64,000 bases of DNA from Parvularcula sp. LCG005 (GCF_032930845.1 NZ_CP136758.1:2557001-2621000), one strand, 5' to 3'. Positions 7,386-15,644 are shown, counted from the first letter of the stretch. Made by a program: numbers and translations. Notes: generated by a model from the sequence alone, not told the origin.

Positions 7386-7700
7386 ATGAGCTCGAATGGA
7401 ACGACTATGAATGCGTCAGACATCGACCCCGCGGCACCTGGAACTGAATACGATACGCTGAAGACGGACGTGGCTTCGCTGCGTGAGGATCTACGGGCCA
7501 TCGCCGAAGATATTGGCAAGCTGGCTAAGTCGACCTCTGCGCACGGCGTGGATAAAGGCAAGGAATACGCGTCCATGGCCACTGATGAAGTGACCAAAGC
7601 GCGGACGGCCGCCGAAGAAAAGGTTCGTGAATATCCCCTCTCTTCAGTGGGCATCGCATTTGCGGTGGGCGCTCTCTTCGCAACTCTGCGCCAGAAATAA
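7386..7700 (+). CDS. ElaB/YqjD-like (DUF883) membrane-anchored stress protein
   Basis: A 104-aa protein: a long charged helical region with coiled-coil character (DTLKTDVASLREDLRAIAEDI) and a C-terminal glycine-containing hydrophobic anchor, YPLSSVGIAFAVGALFATLRQ. This matches the YqjD/ElaB layout, a family whose enterobacterial members are C-tail anchored, stress-induced and reported to bind ribosomes. Start fixed at 7386 by GAGGAGG 6 bases upstream; upstream in-frame starts lie before the promoter. First gene of a three-gene operon driven by the exact EcfG site at 7330. Confidence 0.85.
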   Translation: MSSNGTTMNASDIDPAAPGTEYDTLKTDVASLREDLRAIAEDIGKLAKSTSAHGVDKGKEYASMATDEVTKARTAAEEKVREYPLSSVGIAFAVGALFATLRQK

Positions 7701-7725
7701 CGACTGAACCTGTGGGAGCGGGATA

Positions 7726-8124
7726 ATGGACAAAGCAAAAATGCGCCTGTTTGCTGGCGCCGGCGGTACCCTTTTCGGGTTCGCCGGCTTGGCCTCGCTG
7801 GGCGTTTCCCTGACGATCGTGCTTTCTTCTGCCGTCGGACTTGCCTTGGCGGTCACCATCATTGCAGTTGTTTTCCTCGCGATCGCATGTCTGTGCTTCT
7901 ATCTGTTTCTGCTGCCCAACAAGTCGACAGAAGCGGAGCTCGACCAGCTGGAACATGCGGGCGCTGAAGCGCTTGCCGATCTCCCGATTGATACGCTCAA
8001 ATATTTCGTTACGCGTCATCCCATCGCCTCAGCAGGCCTTGCAGCTGTCGTCGGCTATGCGCTGCTGCATGATTCCAAAGAAACCACCAACACGCTTCAC
8101 CGGCTGGTCCAGCGATTCCTCTAA
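7726..8124 (+). CDS. YqjE-like two-helix membrane protein (holin superfamily III-like)
   Basis: A 132-aa protein with two adjacent membrane helices (about 10-33 and 38-62), a charged middle (STEAELDQLEHAGAEALADLP) and a third weaker hydrophobic stretch near 100-115 (HPIASAGLAAVVGYALL). The HPIASAGLAAVVGY stretch resembles the C-terminal anchor of DUF883 proteins, so this gene may be a paralogous fusion. It follows the DUF883-like gene by 25 bases, the usual yqjD-yqjE order. GGGAGCGGGATA provides a ribosome site. Function in the family is unknown; envelope stress protection is inferred from the promoter. Confidence 0.75.
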   Translation: MDKAKMRLFAGAGGTLFGFAGLASLGVSLTIVLSSAVGLALAVTIIAVVFLAIACLCFYLFLLPNKSTEAELDQLEHAGAEALADLPIDTLKYFVTRHPIASAGLAAVVGYALLHDSKETTNTLHRLVQRFL

Positions 8125-8155
8125 TTGGGGCCAACAGGTCGACGTCACGATCATC

Positions 8156-8183
8156 ATGCCTTATTTTCATTTTTATAAGGCAT
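8156..8183. repeat. Perfect 9-bp inverted repeat between the second and third operon genes
   Basis: ATGCCTTAT (8156-8164) and ATAAGGCAT (8175-8183) with an AT-rich 10-base loop. It lacks a trailing T-run, so it may be an mRNA stem or an operator rather than a terminator. Confidence 0.6.
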
Positions 8184-8232
8184 AGGCATCTGCGCACCGC
8201 CTGGCTGGATCTTGCAATCGCCCCGTGAGGTT

Positions 8233-8892
8233 ATGTTGAGACTATTTCTTTTAGCAGCCTCTGCCGTCATCACTGGTGTGACAGCCAGCCGCAAAATTGC
8301 GGCGCAGAAGGTGGCAAAAAAGAAAACCGAAGTTGTCGACGAGGTGGCTGCACTGACCCGCCTCGAGATACAGCGTGAAGCCCATCACTACATCATGATC
8401 AGTTGTCGGCGTTACGCGATTGGCCTTCTGATCAAGATTGCCATCGTCTTCACGCTCGCCATGCTGCATCTTTACGCATTCATCGGCGACACGCCCTTCA
8501 TCATCATTACGTCCGCCGTGCTCGCTTTTCTGCTCGCCCGTGATCTCATCAAAGGCTGGCCGACAATGAAACTCGGCATCGCCGAAATTCGAAAACACGG
8601 GCTGAGCGCCAAAACAATCGTCAGCGAAATGGTCGCGGCACAGGTTTTCGATCGCGTATTGCACGAAGCGTCCAACCAGAAATTAAGCACGATGCAGACA
8701 TTCGGTCTGCATCTGGCCGGCGAGACCCAGGACGGGTTCAGCCGACAGGTCGCCACCGCCGTCTCCGACGTCGCCCGGGACACAAGCTGGCGCGACCTGC
8801 GTCCGTTCGTTGTGTGGGCGGTCATCAGCGTGGCGACACTCGGTATTTTTTACTCGGCCGTTATCGCGGTGGCTCTTCGGCTCAGCCAATAA
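8233..8892 (+). CDS. Hypothetical membrane protein of the stress operon
   Basis: A 219-aa protein not assigned to a named family. It has a hydrophobic N-terminus with signal-like character (MLRLFLLAASAVITGVTA), a basic stretch (SRKIAAQKVAKKKTE), two membrane segments at about 60-85 and 90-105, a soluble helical part of about 80 residues, and a last membrane segment near the C-terminus (FVVWAVISVATLGIFYSAVIAVAL). The ATG at 8233 with GTGAGG 3 bases upstream is preferred to the TTG at 8212. It follows the YqjE-like gene by 108 bases and is probably co-transcribed, read through the stem at 8156-8183. Confidence 0.75.
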   Translation: MLRLFLLAASAVITGVTASRKIAAQKVAKKKTEVVDEVAALTRLEIQREAHHYIMISCRRYAIGLLIKIAIVFTLAMLHLYAFIGDTPFIIITSAVLAFLLARDLIKGWPTMKLGIAEIRKHGLSAKTIVSEMVAAQVFDRVLHEASNQKLSTMQTFGLHLAGETQDGFSRQVATAVSDVARDTSWRDLRPFVVWAVISVATLGIFYSAVIAVALRLSQ

Positions 8893-8910
8893 GATATCCG
8901 ACGACGAAAA

Positions 8911-8934
8911 AGGCCGCCTCCATGGAAGCGGCCT
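8911..8934 (+). terminator. Stem-loop after the membrane protein operon
   Basis: AGGCCGC (8911-8917) pairs with GCGGCCT (8928-8934). It is preceded by an A-run but lacks a clear T-run on the plus strand; on the minus strand the A-run becomes a T-run, so it also fits the end of the 63-aa gene. Confidence 0.6.
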
Positions 8935-8986
8935 GAAACAGAATTATCGTCCCTATCTAATTATCCGTAGTGAGTATTCTAACCGA

Positions 8987-9178
8987 TCAGCTCTGGCGCT
9001 TGATGGCGCGGCGGCGGATGGCGACACGGGCATCCCCCACAGCCTGACGAACACGGGCTTCAGCAATATCGCGCCGACCCTGTTTAATCATGTCATCGCG
9101 CGTCAGCATCTGTCCGATGGCAACCTTCGTCTGGCCCAGAACGCTCTTGGCCGCTCCTGTCAGATGTTCGATGTCCAT
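8987..9178 (-). CDS. Small hypothetical stress protein (63 aa)
   Basis: A short, basic, helical protein: MDIEHLTGAAKSVLGQ at the start and an Arg-rich end RVAIRRRAIKRQS. The composition recalls small general stress proteins such as CsbD, but the CsbD repeat pattern is not clear and no family is assigned. AGAAGGAA precedes the ATG. A GGAAC-N16-GGTT element lies 29 bases upstream, so it probably belongs to the EcfG set. It converges on the membrane protein operon. Confidence 0.7.
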   Translation of the reverse strand: MDIEHLTGAAKSVLGQTKVAIGQMLTRDDMIKQGRRDIAEARVRQAVGDARVAIRRRAIKRQS

Positions 9179-9207
9179 GGCGTGTATTCCTTCTCTTGCC
9201 CCCTAGA

Positions 9208-9232
9208 AACCCCAGGCGCAGCCGGAAGTTCC
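9208..9232 (-). promoter_or_regulatory. EcfG-like promoter of the 63-aa gene
   Basis: Minus strand GGAAC (9232-9228), 16-base spacer, GGTT (9211-9208). Same variant -10 as before the Crp-family gene. Confidence 0.55.
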
Positions 9233-9413
9233 TCTCAAATTTTCGGGGTCTGGCAAATTATTGCGCAACCAGATCGTTAGTCGACACGGCCCGCAATTGG
9301 TCCCCTGTTGAGAAGACTTTGGCGAAAATCCATTGATCAATTTCTCAACGGAATATCTCGGTTTTTAATGTTCGCCTAAAACCCGGCGAAATAGATTTCA
9401 GGCATATATTGGC

Positions 9414-9429
9414 GATTGAATATTCAATC
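9414..9429. repeat. Perfect 16-bp palindrome upstream of the Hpt-REC-REC gene
   Basis: GATTGAATATTCAATC is fully self-complementary and lies 73 bases before the start codon, in a 324-base stretch (9179-9502) that otherwise holds only the promoter at 9208-9232. Its symmetry suggests a dimeric regulator site; no regulator is identified. Confidence 0.6.
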
Positions 9430-9502
9430 ACTACCAACCCGTGATTGGCGAAAATCTGAATGTCTGGCGTGGACCACGTTTAGTCGCGCCCCGGAGGAAA
9501 CG

Positions 9503-10699
9503 ATGTCGTCTACTGCTGCTACTCAACATCAGGATGAATTTCTGGCGCTCCGTGAGCGGTATATCGCCCAGATTGAAAAGACGATTCCGTTTCTTGAGCG
9601 GTGTGAGCAGTTCTTGGAAAAAAGCCGTCACGACAGCGCTGTTTTCGAAAAGCTCCAGCGCCTCGCCCATCGGATGGCTGGCTCTGGCGGCACCTATGGC
9701 TTTCCAAAAATAAGCGAAATGGCTCGTGCGGTGGAGATCGCTGTCAGCGGGTCGATTGAAAGCGACGAACAGAAGAGTGAGCTGCGGCAGAAACTGACCC
9801 TGCTCCTCGATAGCGTCAGTGATGCGCGTGCTCGTCTGTACCAGGAGCACCGGCTGACAACACGTCATCATCCCAATGTCAGCCCTGCGCGAACCGCTCC
9901 GGAATTGCCTCCCGTTGTGGCCAATCTGCCGCCCAAGGTCCTGGTTGTGGATGATGATCCGCTGATCTGTCACATTCTCGAAAATACGATCGGGACCCAA
10001 GCCATCCTGACCATCCATAACGATGGTGTGGACGTCATCAAGACAATCGAGCAGGAGCGCCCGTCGCTTGTCATTCTCGACGACGATCTGCCCTCGGTTC
10101 GCGGACTGGATGTTCTCGAGGAAATTCGGTCCCGGCCGGATATCAGCCAGACGCGCGTTGTCCTGCTGACCAGCAACGACACCCCTGATGCGATGCTGCG
10201 CGCCGTCAACGCCGCCGTACTCGACTATACGACAAAGCCATTTGATACGCATCGCTTCGCTGAGAAGATGAAATCGCTGATCGAGCGGTCGGACCGCCGC
10301 GTGCTGATTGTCGATGATGATGCGACAGTGACGGATCTGCTCTCGTGCTGGTTCGATCGCATCGGCATGGCAACGACCTGCGTTCCGGACGGCTTGTCCG
10401 CCCTCAGTGCCATCATGGAAGATCGTCCGAACCTGATCATTCTCGATCGGTCACTGCCCGGCATGGAGGGAAGTGCGATCCTTCAGAACCTGAAGAACAA
10501 CCCGGTCTGGTCGAGTATTCCCGTCGTGATGCTGAGCGCCCGCAACGAGAAGGGTGAGGTATCCGACTGGATCAAGCGGGGGGCGATGGACTACATTCAG
10601 AAGCCCTTTGATCCGGATGACGTCGTCTTCCGCGGCCTACGCGCCATGGGCCTGAAGGATGCGGAGTGCAATCGCGTCCGCACACTGCTCGGCCTTTAG
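9503..10699 (+). CDS. Hpt-REC-REC phosphorelay protein without output domain
   Basis: A 398-aa cytosolic signalling protein. Residues 10-115 form an Hpt-like helical domain with the candidate phospho-His H56 in LAHRMAGSGGTYGF. Receiver 1 (about 145-262) has acidic DDD150-152, phosphoacceptor D193 and K245 (TTKPFD). Receiver 2 (about 265-390) has DDD271-273, D315 (LIILDRSLPG) and a YIQKPFD lysine. No DNA-binding, GGDEF or other output domain follows, so it probably passes phosphate between partners. The ATG at 9503 has GGAGGAAAC just upstream; the TTG at 9416 within the palindrome is rejected. No cognate kinase lies beside it. Confidence 0.88.
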   Translation: MSSTAATQHQDEFLALRERYIAQIEKTIPFLERCEQFLEKSRHDSAVFEKLQRLAHRMAGSGGTYGFPKISEMARAVEIAVSGSIESDEQKSELRQKLTLLLDSVSDARARLYQEHRLTTRHHPNVSPARTAPELPPVVANLPPKVLVVDDDPLICHILENTIGTQAILTIHNDGVDVIKTIEQERPSLVILDDDLPSVRGLDVLEEIRSRPDISQTRVVLLTSNDTPDAMLRAVNAAVLDYTTKPFDTHRFAEKMKSLIERSDRRVLIVDDDATVTDLLSCWFDRIGMATTCVPDGLSALSAIMEDRPNLIILDRSLPGMEGSAILQNLKNNPVWSSIPVVMLSARNEKGEVSDWIKRGAMDYIQKPFDPDDVVFRGLRAMGLKDAECNRVRTLLGL

Positions 10700-10820
10700 G
10701 GCAGCCATCGTTTAACGACGCTGCCCTGGCGCGTATCGGCGCATGGCAGTCGGAGCCGCTGGCGTCCGACGCGAAATTCCGGCACCCTTCCCTCCAGACG
10801 AGCTGGGAGGGAGAGCCTGC

Positions 10821-12743
10821 GTGGTCGATCAACGCCGATACAGCGCCTTTATCAGTTATGCCCATCATGACAGCCGGTGGGCCGAATGGCTGCACCACCG
10901 CCTTGAGACCTATCGCATTCCCAAAGGGGTGTATAATCAGGGGGGCGCCGTCGACGATGCCGGGCAGGCCCCGCATCCCTTGCGTCCGATCTTTCGAGAT
11001 CGCGAAGAGCTGTCGGCCTCGACACAGCTGGGTGATGTCCTGCAATCCGCCCTGCGACAGTCAGACGCACTAATCATCATCTGTTCGCCCGCCTCGGCAA
11101 AATCCCATTGGGTCAACGAAGAGATCCGGTATTTCCGCAAGATCCACGGTCCAACCCGCCTGTTCGCGTTTATTGTTGAGGGCGAACCTTATGCTGGCGA
11201 TGACACCGAGTGCTTTCCCGCCGCACTTCTCGAACCCGTAGAGGCAGGCGGACCATCGCTCGAACCGCTGGCCGCTGATGGCCGCCCGCAAGGCGACGGC
11301 AAGCGGCACGCCCTGCTGAAGCTTGTCGCGGGCCTGCTCGACGTCGGCCTTGATCGGCTGGTGCAGCGAGATGTGGTGCGACGGCAACGGCGCCTGCGAG
11401 CTATTACCGGTGCGTCGCTTACCGGCATGGTCGGAGCCCTCAGCCTTGCGCTGTATGCTGAGAATCAGCGGCGGATCGCTGTCGACCAGCGCGCCCTCGC
11501 CGTTCGCAACGAGAGAATGGCCGACGCCACCGTGGACTATCTCGTCGACACATTTGCGATCGCGAACCCAGCCACCGAGAATCCGAATACGATCACCGCC
11601 CGGACCATTCTCGAACGCGGCGCGGCGGGGATCGAAACAGAGCTGGCAGACGAGCCACAGATTCAGGCACGCCTCTACGGCGCCATCGGTCGGATCTATC
11701 GTAATCTAGGACTCTTCGATCAGTCGCAGAATATGCTGGAAGCCGGCTATGCGCGGCTGGACGGGATTTCGGAAAGCGCCGTCTCCAATCGTCTCGATCT
11801 GGCAGCCACCAAATTTCTGACGTCTGATTTTGACGCGGCCTTGTCGCTCACTGGCGAGGCATTGCAGCAACTGAAATCTGAAGAGAACCCTGCCGTCCCC
11901 CTCATGGCCTATGCCCATGAACTGCGCGGCAGTATCTTCAAGCTGCAACTGAAATTTGACGATGCGATCGCCCAGTATGAGACAGCCATGGCTCTTTATG
12001 CGCAGGCGGACGATGACCAGTTATCAGAAATTGCGCGCGTCAATGTAACATTGGGCGGTATGCTGACGCTTCTCGAGCGATATGACGAGGCTGATGAGCG
12101 GCTTACCGCGGCATATGATTATTATGCTGAGAAGTTTGGCGCCAATCACATAGATGCCGCCCGTGTGCTGAACAATCTTGCCTATCTGTCCATGATGTCC
12201 GGCGACCTCGCCACCGCTGATGAACGCAGCGCAAATGTCATTGCGGTCTATGAGCGCGTTCTTGATGACAGCCATCCGGATCTCGCGACGATCCGGCTCA
12301 TGCGCGGCCAGATACTGGAAGCGGAGGGCGACCTGGCGGGTGCCGCCGGCGCCTTTCGCGCGGCCCTCAGCGCGTATGAGGCCGCCTATCCACAGGGGCA
12401 TTATGAGACGGGCTTTGCCTGTGTCCACCTTGCGCTTGTGCTGTCTCAGCAGGGGCAGACCGATGAGGCGCTGGCACTGATGGACAGGGCATGGACGGAG
12501 TATGACGCGGGTTATGGCGGGTTACATGCCAATCACGGCGATCTGGAGGTCAATCGCGCGGTCATCCTCGCCCGAGCTGAGCGGGACGAGGATGCGGCGC
12601 AGGCTTGTCAGGAGGGCATGGGGATCCTGAACGAGACCTTAGGGCCCGAATCCCCGCCCACTCTTGCCCTGCGTGAACAATGCGTTGCGATCGGCGCGCT
12701 TCCGCCGCAGGCGGCGCTGGATTTACCGATTTCACCAAACTGA
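10821..12743 (+). CDS. TIR-domain protein with membrane anchor and TPR repeats
   Basis: A 640-aa protein in three parts. Residues 5-140 are a TIR domain: YSAFISYAHHD at the first strand, RDREELSAS at the BB-loop region, and SPASAKSHWVNEEI, where W97 and E101 keep the W-x-x-x-E spacing of the catalytic glutamate of NAD-cleaving TIRs. A basic stretch RRQRRLR leads into one membrane helix (about 194-212). Residues 260-620 hold tetratricopeptide repeats (for example ARVLNNLAYLSMMSGDLATADE). The GTG at 10821 is chosen because GGGAGGGAGA precedes it and the TIR fold begins at once. Similar TIR-TPR proteins are widespread in proteobacteria and mostly uncharacterised; NADase activity is inferred. Confidence 0.85.
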   Translation: MVDQRRYSAFISYAHHDSRWAEWLHHRLETYRIPKGVYNQGGAVDDAGQAPHPLRPIFRDREELSASTQLGDVLQSALRQSDALIIICSPASAKSHWVNEEIRYFRKIHGPTRLFAFIVEGEPYAGDDTECFPAALLEPVEAGGPSLEPLAADGRPQGDGKRHALLKLVAGLLDVGLDRLVQRDVVRRQRRLRAITGASLTGMVGALSLALYAENQRRIAVDQRALAVRNERMADATVDYLVDTFAIANPATENPNTITARTILERGAAGIETELADEPQIQARLYGAIGRIYRNLGLFDQSQNMLEAGYARLDGISESAVSNRLDLAATKFLTSDFDAALSLTGEALQQLKSEENPAVPLMAYAHELRGSIFKLQLKFDDAIAQYETAMALYAQADDDQLSEIARVNVTLGGMLTLLERYDEADERLTAAYDYYAEKFGANHIDAARVLNNLAYLSMMSGDLATADERSANVIAVYERVLDDSHPDLATIRLMRGQILEAEGDLAGAAGAFRAALSAYEAAYPQGHYETGFACVHLALVLSQQGQTDEALALMDRAWTEYDAGYGGLHANHGDLEVNRAVILARAERDEDAAQACQEGMGILNETLGPESPPTLALREQCVAIGALPPQAALDLPISPN

Positions 12744-12783
12744 TTTCGTGTGCTACGATCAATTTTTGGGTGGGGAATCTAAC

Positions 12784-13854
12784 ATGTTGGCATCGAAATA
12801 CTTTTTGCGGGCGAGCCTCGCCTGCGCGGCCATGGCGCTGATGGCGAACGGCGCGGCATCGGCTGGGGTCATTACAACGACCTCTTTCTCAGGTACAGGT
12901 ACAGCGTCTGACACGGGCGGCGAAAGCCAGACCCAGACCCTCACCTCTACGACCACCAATGCGAGTGTGGTGAAAAGAGATGGTCAGGGGGTTTCGGGCG
13001 CGAACATCACGTCTAATCTCGATCTGCTGCCTGACGGCACCATCAATTTCTCCAATTTTGTCGCGGGCGGCGGAATATCCTCCAGCGGAACCGCACAGAC
13101 ATCCATTCGCCAGGTGGTCACCAACGACACGGGTGTTGACCAGCAAATCGGCTTCAGTTCGCAGATCCTGGCAGGCGCGATCGGCATGTGGCTGGTCAAC
13201 AGCAACACCTGCTTTATCGGTCAGGTGCAGTATTGTGAAGAGACTGATCCGCCCCCCGGCGCGAGCGACCCCACCACGCTCTACAATGTCGGCAGCCCGG
13301 CCTATGCCGGCCTGACCATCAAGGTGATGGCAGACGGCGTCGTCGTTTTCGACTTTGATATTTCCGTCAATCTCAGTCCACAGGGTGGCGGTCTGTCCAG
13401 CCTGTCAACGGACGTAGAAGACGGCAGTGTGCTGAACAATTTCGGCCGCCTTGGCGAAGAAGATGTCAACATGTCGGTGTTCTATGCGTGGGATGAGACA
13501 GACTTCTCTCTGGACATCGGCACGCTGGGCAGTGGCGACAACGTCATCCTTGATTTCGTTGTCGAGACGGCGTTCTCCAGCGACCCGGAGTGCAGCTATG
13601 AGACGACGTGTCTTGCCGCCCTTTCCGGTTTCGGAGATCCCATCGGCAGCGGCATGAGCACGCCGGTCGGTCGCTATTCACTGCGCAGCTTTGCGGTGGC
13701 CAGTGCGATGATCGCGCCTCCTGAAATTACGTTTACGCCGCTGGATGTCGGTCCCCCCGATGCGGTTCCACTCCCTGCCGGCGCTCTCCTCATGCTGACG
13801 GGCCTTGGCGGCTTTGGCGTAGCGCGTCGCCTGTCGGCCAAGCGCGCCGCTTAA
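12784..13854 (+). CDS. Exported protein with VPLPA-CTERM sorting tail
   Basis: A 356-aa secreted protein of unknown role. It has a signal peptide (MLASKYFLRASLACAAMALM, cleavage near ASA), a Thr/Ser/Gly-rich body with a Cys-containing segment (TCFIGQVQYCEE), and a C-terminal VPLPAGALLMLTGLGGF helix with a basic end (RRLSAKRAA). This tail is the VPLPA variant of the PEP-CTERM signal, which directs proteins to an exosortase-like processing system at the cell envelope. Start at 12784 fits GGGTGGGGA upstream. It lies 40 bases after the TIR gene on the same strand, and its stop overlaps the convergent next gene (shared TTAA). No exosortase is in the window. Confidence 0.85.
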   Translation: MLASKYFLRASLACAAMALMANGAASAGVITTTSFSGTGTASDTGGESQTQTLTSTTTNASVVKRDGQGVSGANITSNLDLLPDGTINFSNFVAGGGISSSGTAQTSIRQVVTNDTGVDQQIGFSSQILAGAIGMWLVNSNTCFIGQVQYCEETDPPPGASDPTTLYNVGSPAYAGLTIKVMADGVVVFDFDISVNLSPQGGGLSSLSTDVEDGSVLNNFGRLGEEDVNMSVFYAWDETDFSLDIGTLGSGDNVILDFVVETAFSSDPECSYETTCLAALSGFGDPIGSGMSTPVGRYSLRSFAVASAMIAPPEITFTPLDVGPPDAVPLPAGALLMLTGLGGFGVARRLSAKRAA

Positions 13855-15644
13855 CCTGGCAGGTCCAGCGGCTTGTACTGATAGACACTGCGCCAGCCGG
13901 CGTTCTCTGACAGGGCAATGCTTGTGGCACGGACGATCAGTCGGCGCATGTCGCCGACGTCAGGATCGTCCTGCTCAAGCAGTCTCTGCAGAGCGGCCTC
14001 GGTCTGACGCAGTTCTGACGCCATTGAGGCAGACCGCTTTGCAATAGCGCCAAGCTCGCCCTGCACGCGGATACCGAAGAGTGCAGCACCAAAGGCGGGC
14101 AGGAAGCCCGTAAGGACCGTCACCCATCCTTTGACCGCCTTCTTCAGCTCATAGGCCCAATGCGCCCATTCCTGCTTCGACAGCACGACGAGGAGAAGAT
14201 AGCCGACGCACACGGCCAAAGTGCCATAGAACGCATACTCGCCCAGCTTGTGCAGGCGATGTCCCAGATGATGTTTGTTCGACTCATTGCGGGTGTGATA
14301 GTCAATCTGTGGACGGATTTCTTTGTCGATGACCTCCTGGATAAGGTCTCGCTTGAACGCCGGCGTCAATGATGCCCCGGTCATGCCAAGCTCTCTCACG
14401 GTCGCACGGAAGTACCACCGGGTCCAATCGGTTTCCCCAGACCGTTGCCGGTCATGTCCTTCATCATGCGCGAAAGGCAGGGCGCCACCAGCAGCAAAGA
14501 CGGAAACGTATCGGCGAAGCGATTCCGTAAGCTGGCGGTAATCGAGCCATTTTTCGTGCCAGCGCCCCTTCCGTCCCCTGACGGTTGTCATCAGGATAAC
14601 GACAATGACGGCCAGCTCAAGGCTGATCCACAGGGTCTTGCCCATGCCCAGACCGACTTCAAGCAGGGCGAGGAAAACAGCAGCAGCGCTGAGGAAATAG
14701 TTACTGTAGTAGGAAGAGCGGTACACGTTGCCGTAACGGACAGCTGCTTCGTCTGCATGTTGATACCGATGATCCACCATGGCCGCAGCGCCGGTTTTCT
14801 CCGTGTCTTTGTGCGGCAGTGAATTGTCAGCAGCGCTTGGTTTGTGTTGCCTTGATTTGCCCCATTTTCCGACGAGGACCTTGTCGACAAAGCTGTGGAA
14901 CGAGGGGGTCCAGCCGCCGCCTTTTTCCTCCTGCAGAAAACTCGAGAACCGGTCGGCAGCGTCTGGTGAAGCCTGGCCGTCTGTCTGCAGAACGAGGAGC
15001 GCGTCCAGAAGCGCTTCATAGCCATCGTCCGAATAGGGCGTTCGGTCCGCACCATCGAGAATGACCACGTCATCAGGTGTCTTCAGCGGAATCCAGACGA
15101 CCGGTACGCCATCATCCCGTGCAGCCTCGACAATCATTTCTGTGCCGCCAAGACCGCGTGCCGCCTCTCCATCCCAGACCGAAATCATCACATCGGCATG
15201 ACGCAAGGTGGCCAGCCCCGCCTCCAGATAGGCTTCATCCTCTGCCTGACCGTCACTGGCATGGGGGACCAGTTCAAGAACCGAATCAGCCCGCGCGATC
15301 AGACGATCAAATCTCGGACGGGTTGCGTCGGGGAAGCTCTGGGCCACTTTTGCCGCCGAAAAGGGTAGCGGCACCAAGAGCTTGTAGCCAAGCTCCAGCG
15401 CGACCTCAGCGGCCATGGCGTCGGTCCCATCGGCCACGGGACTGACAAAGTATAAAAGGGGCGGCTGATCGTCGTAACAGGTGTTTGTCCGGGCCAGATT
15501 TTCACAGACCGCCGCGGTCCGCGACAGGACATTCTGGATCTGGGAGCGGATCGCACCAGTATCGGCCTCATCCAGTCGTCCCTGACGATGGCCGGTCACC
15601 CCTACGCGAAGGGCCAGACGAGGTTTCAGATTTTCAACGGTCAT
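13851..15644 (-). CDS. SLOG-like nucleotide-binding domain fused to SLATT-like membrane effector
   Basis: A 597-aa protein. Residues 8-180 look like a SLOG/LOG-type Rossmann domain: LRVGVTGHR at the first strand, FVSPVADGTDAMAAEVALELG, then VMISVWDGEAARGLGGT. A soluble linker follows. The C-terminal half has two pairs of hydrophobic helices (SAAAVFLALLEVGLGMG / ISLELAVIVVILMTTV, and AFYGTLAVCVGYLLLVVL / VLTGFLPAFGAALFG), with a KWLDYRQLTESLRRY helix after the first pair, as in SLATT 2TM effectors. Such SLOG plus SLATT fusions have been predicted to be nucleotide-signal-gated pore or membrane effectors. The ATG at 15644 has GGGGGG upstream; in-frame starts to 15770 exist. It converges tail to tail with the VPLPA gene. 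Family assignment is by eye. Confidence 0.65.
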   Translation of the reverse strand: MTVENLKPRLALRVGVTGHRQGRLDEADTGAIRSQIQNVLSRTAAVCENLARTNTCYDDQPPLLYFVSPVADGTDAMAAEVALELGYKLLVPLPFSAAKVAQSFPDATRPRFDRLIARADSVLELVPHASDGQAEDEAYLEAGLATLRHADVMISVWDGEAARGLGGTEMIVEAARDDGVPVVWIPLKTPDDVVILDGADRTPYSDDGYEALLDALLVLQTDGQASPDAADRFSSFLQEEKGGGWTPSFHSFVDKVLVGKWGKSRQHKPSAADNSLPHKDTEKTGAAAMVDHRYQHADEAAVRYGNVYRSSYYSNYFLSAAAVFLALLEVGLGMGKTLWISLELAVIVVILMTTVRGRKGRWHEKWLDYRQLTESLRRYVSVFAAGGALPFAHDEGHDRQRSGETDWTRWYFRATVRELGMTGASLTPAFKRDLIQEVIDKEIRPQIDYHTRNESNKHHLGHRLHKLGEYAFYGTLAVCVGYLLLVVLSKQEWAHWAYELKKAVKGWVTVLTGFLPAFGAALFGIRVQGELGAIAKRSASMASELRQTEAALQRLLEQDDPDVGDMRRLIVRATSIALSENAGWRSVYQYKPLDLPG

